In this document: one piece after another, positions 44,177 through 55,637 of the stretch
Layout: each line of letters starts with the position of its first letter
Position numbering within the stretch: position 1 is the first letter of the stretch
From: Panicum virgatum
Lineage: Eukaryota > Streptophyta > Magnoliopsida > Poales > Poaceae
Assembly (NCBI RefSeq): GCF_016808335.1
Contig: NC_053144.1
Location: 57,366,195 to 57,430,194 of the forward strand
DNA: 64,000 nucleotides
Reading direction: 5' to 3'
Notes under the pieces: model-generated
Database searches by the model: none
Seen by the model: the letters and a program-made list of their open reading frames with translations, nothing else
Told to the model about the DNA's origin: nothing
Program-made: the position numbers and the translations under genes

Positions 44177-47100
44177 TACATTTCCATACATAGTGTCACA
44201 AGAACATATCGGCAGCGCAAACATGCACGCACGCACAAACTGAATCTCTTCGATAGTTAGATCCAATCTGATCTGATGAATCATGACTAGGTGCAAATAC
44301 GAGAGTTCGGCCGTCTGTCGGCAAGACAGCACCGCGTACGATGATTCATCAACAGCCGGTCGACCTTTTCTCTACGCCAAATTTAATTTGCAGATCTTGT
44401 CACGCGTCCATATATGCTACCTGCAAGCGCATCTCGGGCTGATCAGCCGGTGGACACTGCTACCTGCAAAGGACGATACGCTTTGCATTAAACCACTGCA
44501 ACAACCGCCGGAGTTCAACTTCAGTTCCTTCGCGCATCATCTCGGACAGACTAATTATCGCGAGTTTAGTGGGCGCGCAGGTCCGCGCACTGTGCAGCCG
44601 AGCCCTTGAAACTTTTCCAGTGGATAGCAGCAGCCAGCAGGGCGCATGGGCATGGGCCACGCATGCTGCTGCCTGCCTGCGCTCTGAAATTCTTTTGGCC
44701 CCGTAATCTGGGTACCGGCGCACCGGCGGGCCGCGACCACGCAGCAGAATCTTTCAGGTACTACCACACCCAACACGGCGATCCGCGCCATAGAAAACCC
44801 ACCGCGCCGATCGAGCAAGCACTTGTAATTGTAAATTCTAATGGCTGCCAGGCAAGAAGATTAGCGACTGATACAGAGCATACGTCACAGGGATGGCCTC
44901 CTTCAATTAGCGCGTTGTACTATATAGACGGAGAAATCAGCGGCCTCCAACTTGTGCGACAGGGTAATATTCAATGTCGTCGCCCAAAACGATCCACGGT
45001 TTGGGTACAAGGAGATTAGGGTAATATTAGGGACTGCAGGGCCAGTACTGTATACTATCTTATCCCAATCACTTCTTTTACTGGGTCATGCACGCGTAGT
45101 GGTCTGGGGGGGGGGGGGCAGAGAGAGAGAGAGAGAGACCGTACCTCCTCGTCCTCCTCCTATTGGCCACTCCTTTTTTTTACTGCGTCAGCATGGAGCA
45201 CTAGCTGCGTATACACTCTAGTTCTATTGAACTGCAGATCAGTAGCTGGGTTCATGCCGATTGACACGGATCACAGTACACAGTTTGGTAGTGGAGTTAC
45301 AGTATCTCGCTTGCTAATGCCTTTTTTATTAATTGGGTTGGACTTGATGAACTGTCAGCCTAGGATGCCCATATCTGTATCACACCGATGGGTGTGATCC
45401 AGAACCATGCACGTACCACCAGCGGATGTAACAGTATTAAAATTGCCAGAGCAAGCCGTAGTGGGCGGGTAGTGTGGTCAATCAGCATGCAGTACCACCA
45501 GAACTTGACCTGCTCACTTAATTTTCTGTTCTGGACTCAAATTAAACTGCCCTAATTTAAGCGTTCCCATTTGCTATAGCTTTCGACCCTAATAATATGG
45601 CCCTGTAATTTTTTTTAGGTCAAATCCTAATTAATAAGCTATAGCATCGGAAGAATTTCCTAAGTCCCATCACGCTTGTTGCCGCGCAGCTGAAGTTTAT
45701 GATTTTTCACATGAAAAGAGGGTACACACAACGACCACGCTTGCTGCGAAATAAAGGCTGCCCAACAACAATAACCGCAAGCTGCACAGAGAAGGGCACG
45801 GCACATAAATCTCTGAAGGACCACGCTGCCGTCCTCGATTCAGAGGGGAAAAAAGGTAAAGCAGCTGCGTTTATTTCTCCATCCATACTTGTTCCCCTGA
45901 AGATCGAAAAGGATGTACACACGCACAGTACAGTGCGTGTGAGTGTGTGAGGCAGCAACACGTGACAGGGAAAAAGGCACCAGCATCAAACCGATGGCAA
46001 ATTCAAGGCATGCAGGTAGATGTTAGTACACCTTTTTTTTTTTTTGCAGATCGAACACAACTCAGTTGAAGTACCAAACTGCCAAACTTATTGCCTTATT
46101 GGTAACGGGCAAGAGGGAGTTGGGCAAGAATCTGTGGAGAGCGTGCATTGATGGAGGGAAGCATGGGCGCAGTCGCGCAGAAAAAGAGTGGAGGGGCCGG
46201 GACAGCCGTGAGGCGTTTTCTTTGAGCGGAGCCGGGTCATGTGAAGGAGCGTCGTAGTGGCCAATGGGCATGATGGAACTCATGTGAACGGGCATCTGAT
46301 CCGAACGATGCATGATGCATTGGCTGTCTCGTCACAGACAGCCTATGACCCCCTCTTCGTTTTAGCTTGCAGGCGATGCATCATTCATGTATCGTGGAAC
46401 TTGTAGTCTGCCAATGCCATGGAGCATGCAAGTTTGAGCCCTTGGGTCGTTGTAGCCATAAAATGAAACCAAACCACGCCTGGAATAGCAGATGCCAGCT
46501 CTGGTAATTGGGCGATTTTGAAGCGCGTTTCCACATGTTCCAAAGTCTTTGAATCGGAGATGTCAAAGCGATGAAATGTTCCATTTTCAGGTAGCGCGAA
46601 AAAGAAGAAATATGATCCGTTGCAAACCACGTCTTAAAATTGGATTGTTCGTACAGTAAGAAAGGAGACAGAGAATTTTTTTTATATAAAAAGGACGACA
46701 CTTTTTTTTCGATCGTGAACTAGGTTGGCGCAGTAGTTACGCTCAACTCAACTGATGTGATCGCGCAGGAAAAAGGCAACTTTGAACACTACTCTAGTAA
46801 CAAGGGCATGGCGGTACGGTCGATCACCGGACTGGATAGTACTTGGCGCTGAAGATACTTACTCTTAACTAACCCATCGATCTAATCCTCAAGCGATAAT
46901 CAGAAAACAATCACGGCCGTACGCCCGCCCGCCGGCCCATCGGAGCTGCAGAGAGACCGGCCAATAATGAGCCGCTGAACAGCACAGGCACATCCTTTCC
47001 CGGCTGGCGAAATTCCTTCCGGCACGCTCTTGCTCCCCTGCCCTTCGCTTGGATGGAATCGAGATGGGTTTTTGCAGCTAAAGGCCACGGGGGTTAGCGT

Positions 47101-47296
47101 AAAGTGAGCTTGCCCATCACGGCGATCTGATGGGATGGCATGGGATGGGAGTACTATGATTATGATCGGGCGCAGGCGTCGGATTCCATTCCGTCCCGTT
47201 CCAGCGGGGGTGGAGACGGGAGAGGAGAGGAGGAGCTGGGCGGCACGTGCGAGTGGGGGCGGGCCACACATTGCCGGGCGCCTTGACCTTACTGGC
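44177..47296. other. Intergenic DNA, no gene supported
   Basis: Contains a 13-G tract (45106-45118) followed by a GA microsatellite (45121-45138). A minus-strand ORF pair near 46381-46701 shows no recognised domain. Confidence 0.5.
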
Positions 47297-47299
47297 TTA

Positions 47300-47540
47300 G
47301 AGCAAGTATTACGGTCGGCGAGGAATCGGCGAGATCCCAGGTGGCGGTGAGAGAAATGAAGAAAGAGAAGAGATCGGGTGTCTCGCGACGCGCCAACTGA
47401 GAGCCGGCGGATGCGCGCAGCGTGCGCTCTCATTGGCTGCACAGCACTGACCGCTTGCAGCTGCTGCCTGTTGCCGCAATAAATGAAGCCACGCTGGTGT
47501 TTCATTTCGTCTGATGCAGGCGCAACCATAAGCGTTGCTC
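47300..47540. mobile_element. Tourist-like (PIF/Harbinger) MITE
   Basis: The inverted ends are GAGCAAGTATTACGG and CCATAAGCGTTGCTC, flanked by TTA (47297-47299 and 47541-47543). It shares terminal words with the MITE at 18675-19103. Confidence 0.8.
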
Positions 47541-47543
47541 TTA

Positions 47544-48475
47544 TTAGGCCTGCGGCGCAGCAAACCCCCGCTGGACACCTACGAAAGCAAGGGATTTTTA
47601 GCCTGTACTTGCCTCGATGCCGTTGCCTGTCCCGCTGATGATGAGTCTTCTTCTTCTTTTTTTTTTGAAAGCTACTGATGAGGAGACTTGCTTGTGCATG
47701 TGTCATGTGTGTTTTGTTTTTCCTTTGGTGTCCTCCCTCATTTAGGTCAGTCGCACGTGACAGCGGTGCGGCTGGCACGGGTGGAGACTCTTTCTTGTCA
47801 GTTGAAATGGAAAGTGGTCTTGTGATCGGTCATTCATTAGCAATGAATGGTAACTTGATAAGTACAACGGATCAACTCGCTAGCATGGCCCATATCAAAC
47901 ATAGCAGTCTTGTTTGCATGATGCGGATGCGTGTGTTTACCGTGACCGTGCGTGGATCGCACTGCATGCAAAACTGTCACCGATGGGGCCGAAAGAGATC
48001 ACAGCCAAAGGCAATGGTACGTGGCCATGGCCGCCGCAGGTTCGGTCTGAGGTTGTCGTACGCAGGGCAGCCGGGCAGGCGGCGGATCATGGATCGCCAT
48101 AGCCTGGGGCCCTTGTGAGGCGGGGCAGGCAAACGACTAGGAGAGTTCAGAGTTATGGATAGGGAACGAACCAGTCGGGAACGAAAACGACAGGCCGGAT
48201 GGCGGAGATTCCCGTTCCAGGCCCGGCCTCGGGCGCAGCACAACTTGCGCCAGGATTATTGACCGCCCTTTTCCAGCGGGCGCGCATGGCACGCCCTGCC
48301 CTTGCCTACCCTGCTGCCTCGTTCCGGTCCAGAACCATCTTTGCCGCCTCTTCAATACCGGGATCGCAAGAGGATACGACAGAGAGTGGAGTGCAGGTGG
48401 TGAGAAAGGATCACGATGGCATCATCCGTCGCGCTCGCGTCGTCGTCCTCGTCACATGGAGAGAGAGGGAGAGAG
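47544..48475. other. Intergenic DNA, nothing identified
   Basis: No supported gene. The stretch ends at the copia B insertion site. Confidence 0.5.
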
Positions 48476-48480
48476 TGCAT

Positions 48481-48983
48481 TGTTAGAATTAGCCAGGCTT
48501 AAACATTAGAGGCTAATAACCCAAGATCTTAACATAACCTAGTTCATGACAAATCAATCTAATGCGGAATAAATTGGTAAACATTATACCAGCGTTAGCA
48601 GTTGCAGCAGCCATTTACGCATGATCCGTAGAGGAAGTAGGCGTTCTTGTCGGTGTAGAAGACGCAGCAGCGAATCGGCGTCCTCCGGGCGCCAAACGGG
48701 AGTGTTTGGCCTTCCAAACCCCTCCAGTGCCCTTAGCGATCAGACTAGCGGTGGCTAGGGTTTTAGAATGACGTGAATGGGTTGATTAAGGTGCTAACCA
48801 CGACCTTATATTTATAGGCACTGTGGGGCTGGGGGCCAGCCTCTGGAAACGGGCCTAATGGGCCTGCTGATCACAGCCCATTAGGGTTATATCATTAGGT
48901 TTCCTTAATCGCGTTTAGATGGTTTAAACGCTTCCTTAATAGTGAAGATCACAATATCTTAACTGAAATATTTATTTCCAACA
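48481..48983 (-). repeat. 3' LTR of copia B
   Basis: 503 bp, TGTTAGAATT to TTTCCAACA on the plus strand, which reads TGTTGGAAA to TTCTAACA in element orientation. Confidence 0.95.
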
Positions 48984-48995
48984 TTCTCCCACTTG
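48984..48995 (-). other. Polypurine tract of copia B
   Basis: On the minus strand CAAGTGGGAGAA lies directly before the 3' LTR. Confidence 0.8.
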
Positions 48996-49219
48996 ATCGA
49001 ACGGTTAAGGCTAATGTTTGTATCATACTAATGTTCACCCTTAGTAGTAACAGAAAGTACCGGACCAATGCGTCGTCAGTAGCTTGATGCACTACTGGGA
49101 CCCCATTACCCACAGTCTCACTGAAACACGTCGGTAGAACGCTTATTCGTTAGTTGGGAGTCATAATGGCCCTAAACCAGGACCTAAAGACTATCCACCA
49201 AACCCATATTAGTAACGTG

Positions 49220-52200
49220 CTACTTAAACACGTTCGGTGGTAAGCCTTTAGTGAGCGGATCCGCTAACATAGAATTAGTTCTTATGTGCTCAATCTTAAT
49301 GGTTCGATCCTGGCATCTTTCTTTCACAACACGATATTTAAGGTCAATGTGTTTGGAAGCACCACTTGACTTGTTGTTACTCGAAAAGAATACTGCAGAC
49401 TGATTATCGCAGTATAACGTTATAGGTTCCGTAATGCTGTCAATTACCTTGAGGCCCGGAATAAAATTCTTAAGCCAAACAGCCTGTCCAGTTGCTTCAT
49501 AGCATGCCACAAACTCAGCTTGCATCGTCGACGCTGCAACTAAACTTTGTTTAGAGCTTTTCCATGATATAGCTCCACCAGCTAACATGTAGATATATCC
49601 TGATGTAGATTTCCTACTATCCACACATCCAGCAAAGTCAGCATCAGTATAACCCACAACTTCAAGATTATCTGATCTTCTGTATGTGAGCATGAAGTCT
49701 TTAGTGCCTTGGCAGTAACATAATGCCTTCTTGACACCAACCCAGTGGACCTTTCCGGGATTTTTCTGATATCTTCCAAACATTCCGGTAGCAAATGCTA
49801 AGTCAGGACGCGTACAGACTTGTGCATACATCAGACTTCCGACAGCTGAAGCATAAGGTATGTCCTTCATCTCATCTGATTCCAATTGGTTCTTAGGACA
49901 TTGGGCTTCACTAAACTTATCGCCCTTCGCTAATGGAATAGGTGTGGCCTTACTCTTATCCATATTAAATCTCTTAAGCATTTTCTCAATATATGTCTTT
50001 TGAGACAATCCTAGTACTCCTTTGGTCCTATCTCGGTGTATCTCAATGCCCAGAACATAAGAGGCTTCACCAAGATCTTTCATATCAAAATTGGATGAAA
50101 GAAATCCCTTTGTCTCATGCAGCATACGCTTATCACTCCTTGCTAATAGGATATCATCCACATAAAGCACTAGAATTATAAATTTACCACCCTTTATCTT
50201 AGTGTAGATAAAATTATCCACGTCATTCTCCTTAAATCCGAATTTCTTAATCACTTGATCGAATTTAAGGTTCCACTGTCTTGACGCTTACTTAAGCCCG
50301 TAAATGGATTTCTTAAGTCTGCATCCTAAATGTTCCTTGCCCTTCACAACAAAACCTTCCGGTTGTGCCATGAAGATGGTCTCATCCAAGTCACCATTAA
50401 GGAACGCAGTTTTAACATCCATCTGATGTAGCTCTAAGTCATAATGAGCCACTAGCGCCATAACGATTCTGAATGAATCTTTCTTAGACACAGGAGAGAA
50501 GGTTTCATTATAATCAATCCCTTCCTTTTGTGTAAATCCTTTGGCTACAAGCCTTGCTTTGAATCGTTCGACATTCCCTTTAGAATCACATTTAGTCTTG
50601 TAGACCCATTTACAGCCTACTGGTTTGACTCCATTAGGAATATCTACCAGATCCCAAACATCATTGGAACTCATGGATTTAAGCTCTTCTTCCATGGCCT
50701 CAACCCATTTGGCAGAGTTCTCACATGATACTGCCTCTCTAAATGAGTTAGGATCATCAGCTTTCCCAATATCATACATGTCTTCACTTAAGTATGTTTC
50801 ACAATCAGGGAAAACTGTCTGTTTCCTAGCCCGATGTGATCTTCTTAATGGTTCAATAGGCTGAGGTGCTGGTTGAGGTGCAGTCTGAGGCACCTCGACA
50901 GGGTTCTCAACTTCAGCATTAGGCACCATTTGCTCAGCTTGTTGTTCGCTCGCAGGATCAGGAGTTACTTCAACAGGCGGAGCAGCGCTAGTACTCTGAA
51001 CAGGAGGCGTAATCTGAACAGATGGTGTACTCTGAACGGAAGGAACGAACAGCGGCACTAACTGAGGTGTTACTGTTTCTTGAATCATCGGGATGGGAAG
51101 CTCAGCCCGTATTTCTTCAAGATTTATTTCCCTCCTCGGAAAGCTCCCACTGATTCCTGCATCCTCTAGGAATACAGCCTGCCTGGTCTCAACGAACTTA
51201 GTGAAACGATCAGGACAGTAGAATCGGTATCCCTTAGACTTATCAGGGTATCCGATGAAATAGCAGCTCACCGTCTTATCATCTAATTTCTTTTGCTGTG
51301 GATTAAATAACTTAGCTTCGGCTGGACAGCCCCACACACGCAAATAATTAAGCGATGGTTTCTTCCCAAACCACAACTCATAAGGTGTTTTTGGCACGGA
51401 TTTGGAAGGAACACGATTAAGTATGTGCGCAGCTGTTTTTAATGCTTCCATCCACAGCTCCACAGACAAAGTAGAATAACTAAGCATGCTACGTACCATG
51501 TCCATTAGTGTACGATTACGACGCTCAGCAACTCCGTTTTGCTGTGGTTCGCCCGGCATACTGTACTGGGCCTTTATACCATTCTCTTCAAGATACTTAG
51601 CGAATGGTCCAGATACTTGGCCGAATGGAGCATGTCTCCCATAATATTCACCACCTCGATCCGATCTCACTAATTTAATAGTGACATTATGCTGATTTTC
51701 CACTTCAGCCTTGAATATTTTGAATTTATCTAATGACTCGGATCGATCACGAATGGGGTAAATATAACCATAACGAGAGAAGTCATCTGTGAAAGTAATG
51801 AACGAGTCAAAACCATCAACAGACTTTACTGGGAACAGGCCACAAATATCAGTATGAATTATTTCTAATAGGCCCGTACTCCGAGTAGCTCCTTTCTTAA
51901 TTGTCTTAGCGAATTTCCCCTTAATACAATCAACACATTGTTGATCGAAGTCTGAGAGATCTAATGAATGGAGTATCTCTTCTCTTATGAGACGCTCAAT
52001 TCTCCCTCTCGAAATGTGGCCCAAACGACAATGCCACAATTTCGAAGAAGTCTCATCAGTACGCTTACGCTTATGCGATACATCATCCACATTCATTGCA
52101 GAATAAACTTTATCAAGAGAGAGCAAATAGAGATCGCCTTGCAAATGACCAAGGCCCACACTTAAATTATGAAATTTAATGTTGCACACTGAGTTGCCAA

Positions 52201-53374
52201 ACTCACAAATATGTCCCGACTTATCTAAACGTGAAACAGAAATAAGGTTTCTCTTCAAACTGGGAACATAAAGAACATCATGCAAACTAAGGTTGAAGCC
52301 GCATGGTAACTCCAAATTGAAGCTCCCAATGCCTTCAACCTTCACTTCATTGCCATCAGCCACTCTTAGACTTCGCTCCCCCTCTCTTATAGTTCGGATC
52401 GAACTGAATACCTGCAGTGAATTGGAAATGTGCACAGTGGCACCTGAGTCAACCCACCAAGTATTGGGAGAAAAATTCACTAAGAATGATTCATCAATAA
52501 AAGATACATAATCAGTAATTGTACCTTTGTTCTTAAGCCACTCCTTAAATCCATGGCAATCCTTCTGCTCATGTTTAGGTGACTTGCAGAACTTGCACAG
52601 CCTCTCATTAGAGGTCTTCTTATGTGACACGGCCTTGCTCTTATGGCCCTTAAACTTTCTCTTATGCAGCCTGCTGCTGCCAGACTCAGCCTGATGCTTA
52701 GGAGTGTTGCTCATGCTAACACGCCCAAAGCGCTCGCTGACCATGTTGACAGCATCCTTCATCCTTTCAGCTTTCTGCCTTTCTTCTTCCTCAACACAGT
52801 AGCTAATGAGCTCAGCCATGCTCCAAGTCGCCTTCTGAGTGTTGTAGCTTATTTTGAAGGGACTGTACTGTGCTGGCAGAGAAGTCATGATGAAGTGCAC
52901 CAGAAAACCATCAGAGATAGCCATATCCAGTGTCTTCAGCTTATTTGCCATGTCACACATGCTCATAATGTGCTCCCTGATTCCACTTTGCCCATCATAC
53001 TGTGAAGTCAGCATCTTCATGATCAGGGTGCTAGCATAAGTCTTGGAAGAACTCTTAAAGTTCTCCTCCACCTTGGCAAGGTATGCCTTGGCGCTCAGCT
53101 CATTACCATCCTGGTCCTTATCAGGAATAGCACCACAGATGGCCGGTGTGATCGTGTTCTTAATGATCATGTTGGCCATCCTGTCTGATCTCTCCCACTT
53201 CTCAATGGCAGTACGATCACCATTGGGATCAGCGGGCTCTGCTGGCTTGTCTTGACGTAAGGCGAGATCATACTCACACACAGCAATGGCCACCTGAACA
53301 TCTTTATACCAGCTTGGATAGTTGGTGCCATTCAGGGGCTCAATGGACTTCAGGTAGCCCGTCACAGTGTTCAC
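49220..53374 (-). CDS. Copia B gag-pol polyprotein, one internal stop
   Basis: A single minus-strand frame of 1,384 codons. From N to C it carries a gag region; the zinc knuckle [14 protein letters not shown] (around residue 280); protease [12 protein letters not shown]; integrase with the zinc-binding segment, [15 protein letters not shown] and GVAERRNRT, so the acidic triad is present; RT with LYVDDIL; and RNase H with DADFAG and ADPLTKG. A TAA at 50288-50290 interrupts RT between YGLK and ASRQW, apparently CAA to TAA. The frame then stays open to a TAG at 49220. That TAG may itself be premature, because similar residues continue for about ten codons beyond it. No in-frame ATG precedes residue 66. 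The expected start is completed by splicing (see the leader entry). The copy cannot make full-length protein unless the stop is read through. Confidence 0.92.
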
Positions 53375-53859
53375 TGAAAATCATGAGAATAATAACTTAA
53401 TTAAACTCACAATTAAGATGCGCATAAGAAGTATGATATTAACCCTACGATGGTCTGATTAAAATCATACATAAATTTCAATTTGCATCACCGATGGGGA
53501 AAACAAACGAAATTTATCATTAAAACTCGTAATTAAATCAACGATGGTCAGAATTAATTACAAGTGCTCTAAATAAACTTCCCGATGGTTCCATTTAAAT
53601 AGAGTGCATCTTAATTGCTTATGGTGGAAGAACATAATTTTCAGTGAATAAATGCAATTAAAACATAATTAAAAGCATTTACATAACTCATGGAAATTAA
53701 TTAATATAATGCTGGTAATAATAAGTGCAACAAAAATAATTAAAGCCTTTAAACATAACAGCAATTAAAAATTAAGCTTAAATCATAAGAAACAGTAAAA
53801 GAATAAGGCTTTAATATTAAATGGGCTAAAACTCATGAAAACAGCCCAAAACATCCCAT

Positions 53860-54620
53860 TCGCGCGGCCCGTTAAGCCCAGTCAGCCCATTTGGCCCAAC
53901 TGCCCACAAACCCTAACGTGAAGCGATCTGGACCGTTTGTTCCGATCGGACGGCTGTAAACTGACGCCAACTAATATAAATGGAGTCCCGGTCGGAAAAC
54001 CCTAACACAGCCTCACTCCTCTTTTCTCCTCAGTCACGAGCCGCCGCAGCTCTGCCCCTTCACGCGCTCGGGCCGGCCGCCGCCTGGCTCTCATGCGCCG
54101 GAACGCGTGCCAAGGGCGCCGCGCGCCCAGCGCTGGTGGGGAAACTCGTCCCCGCAACCCCGTGCGGCCGCCGCCTCATGCGCCTGTGGCGCGCACCAGC
54201 AGGCCCCAGCCAGCAGCAGCGCTCTTGCTCAGGCCGCGGCCTCGTGGGCCCGCGGCCGCCGGCCGCGTTCGCGTGCGCCGAGCGCGGGCCGTTAGCCGCC
54301 GCCTGCGCGCCTCATGCGTGGGCCCGCGCCGCGCCGTGGAGCCGCCGCCAGCTTATGCGCGTGTGGCGCGCACCAGCGGGCCCCGCGGTGTGAGCTCCGG
54401 CCGCCGCTGCAGCTTGACGCGGGCGCTGCAGCCCTCAAGGCGCCGCCTTGGGCCACGCGTGCCGCCTGCGCGTGCTGGCTGCTCTGGCCCAGCCGGCCTT
54501 CTCATGGCGCCACCGCGGGCCCTTCCGCCGGCGCCGCGTGCGCTCAAGCCGCGCGCGGCTCCGTCGGGAAGGCCCTGCCGTGGTGCTCAGCAGCGTGTGT
54601 ACTCATAGCCACAGGTAAGT
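53860..54620 (+). promoter_or_regulatory. Antisense promoter-like, GC-rich module inside the copia B leader intron
   Basis: On the plus strand, opposite to the element, are clustered GCCCA/TGGGC words (about 53822-53905), AAACCCTAA at 53908-53916, TATAAAT at 53975-53981 and a second AAACCCTAAC near 53998. These are followed by about 600 bp of very GC-rich sequence and a good donor, ACAG|GTAAGT, at 54614/54615. Clusters of TGGGC sites plus telo-boxes are known from promoters of ribosomal-protein and growth-related plant genes. The GC-rich part has long frames but no recognised protein. It may be a captured promoter plus first exon of a host gene. Confidence 0.5.
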
Positions 54621-55114
54621 GCTCTTTCAATCTTAGGGTTAGGGTTAGGGTTCATCACGGGATTTGGGGATTTCTTATACGATCTGAAAAATTGCTTTTC
54701 CTCTTTCTTCTACATGCTTACTGATGCATCAATCTCATGAGTTTGGATCTAATTTGCGGAAGTTAACTTAACAGAGGCATAAATTAGGGAAAAAACAGTC
54801 AGCAAACTTAAACCCTAACCTTAATTACTTGATTTAATCATGACATTAACTTAAACTGATTCATTAGTCAGGCATGATTGCATCTAATCCGAGACACTTA
54901 GCATTAACAGATCAAGATTAATCTTAAACTTGACCTAAACCGAATTAGATTAGATCTAATCTCGTGATCAGAAACTTAATTAACCATGATTTAGATCTAA
55001 TCACGCATAATTAACACGTAAAAACCATTATGCAGGATCTAATTGCATCTTAAACCGACGAAAATCAGAGGCATAAACATACTCAAAAAATTGACCGTGC
55101 ATGACTAGGTTAAG

Positions 55115-55129
55115 ATGGCTTTGATACCG
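55115..55129 (-). other. Primer-binding site of copia B
   Basis: On the minus strand CGGTATCAAAGCC follows the 5' LTR after two bases. It is close to the initiator-Met tRNA complement TGGTATCAGAGC, with two mismatches. Confidence 0.75.
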
Positions 55130-55131
55130 AT

Positions 55132-55632
55132 TGTTAGAATTAGCCAGGCTTAAACATTAGAGGCTAATAACCCAAGATCTTAACATAACCTAGTTCATGA
55201 CAAATCAATCTAATGCGGAATAAATTGGTAAATATTATACCAGCGTTAGCAGTTGCAGCAGCCATTTACGCCTGATCCGTAGAGGAAGTAGGCGTTCTTG
55301 TCGGTGTAGAAGACGCAGCAGCGAATCGGCGTCCTCCGGGCGCCAAACGGGAGTGTTTGGCCTTCCAAACCCCTCCAGTGCCCTTAGCGATCAGACTAGC
55401 GGTGGCTAGGGTTTTAGAATGACGTGAATGGGTTGATTAAGGTGCTAACCACGACCTTATATTTATAGGCACTGTGGGGCTGGGGCCAGCCTCTGGAAAC
55501 GGGCCTAATGGGCCTGCTGATCACAGCCCATTAGGGTTATATCATTAGGTTTCCTTAATCACGTTATATGGTTTAAACGCTTCCTTAATAGTGAAGATCA
55601 CAATATCTTAACTGAAATATTTATTTCCAACA
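55132..55632 (-). repeat. 5' LTR of copia B
   Basis: 501 bp. In element orientation it contains AACCCTAATGGGCT (55538-55525), then TGGGC-type words, then TATAAATA (55467-55460), a plausible pol II promoter. Confidence 0.95.
55460..55467 (-). promoter_or_regulatory. TATA box in the copia B 5' LTR
   Basis: TATAAATA on the minus strand, about 60 nt downstream of AACCCTAATGGGCT. Confidence 0.6.
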
Positions 55633-55637
55633 TGCGT

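Larger units (their letters stand above)
53372..55131 (-). other. Copia B leader with a predicted intron that splits the gag start codon
   Basis: On the minus strand, TTTTCAG (53380-53374) is directly followed by TG and the gag frame. A donor CA|GTAAGC lies at 54722/54721. Joining the A at 54722 to the TG at 53373-53372 makes an ATG exactly in frame with gag (first residues MNTVTG). The intron would be 53374-54721, 1,348 nt. Sequence between the primer-binding site and the donor is AT-rich, with many minus-strand ATGs. Donor choice is inference; the acceptor and the frame fit are seen directly. Confidence 0.6.
48481..55632 (-). mobile_element. Ty1-copia retrotransposon B, young and nearly intact
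   Basis: A 7,152-bp element on the minus strand. Flanking pentamers TGCAT (48476-48480) and TGCGT (55633-55637) match at four of five bases. The LTRs differ by about four substitutions and two single-base indels over 501 bp. Domain order gag, protease, integrase, RT, RNase H marks it as copia. A leader of about 1.75 kb separates the 5' LTR (right side) from gag. Confidence 0.95.

Noticed and set aside
46381..46701. Minus-strand ORF pair of 81 and 106 residues
   Set aside because: No domain, and two frames overlap. No evidence for expression or splicing.
53980..54608. GC-rich plus-strand ORFs inside the copia B leader as a protein-coding gene
   Set aside because: Three frames are open at once, the first ATG overlaps the TATA box, and no domain is visible. 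Kept only as a promoter-like module.
54634..54656. TTAGGG repeats as telomeric DNA
   Set aside because: Only about three units, beside a splice donor. Such short runs are common in plant leaders and introns.
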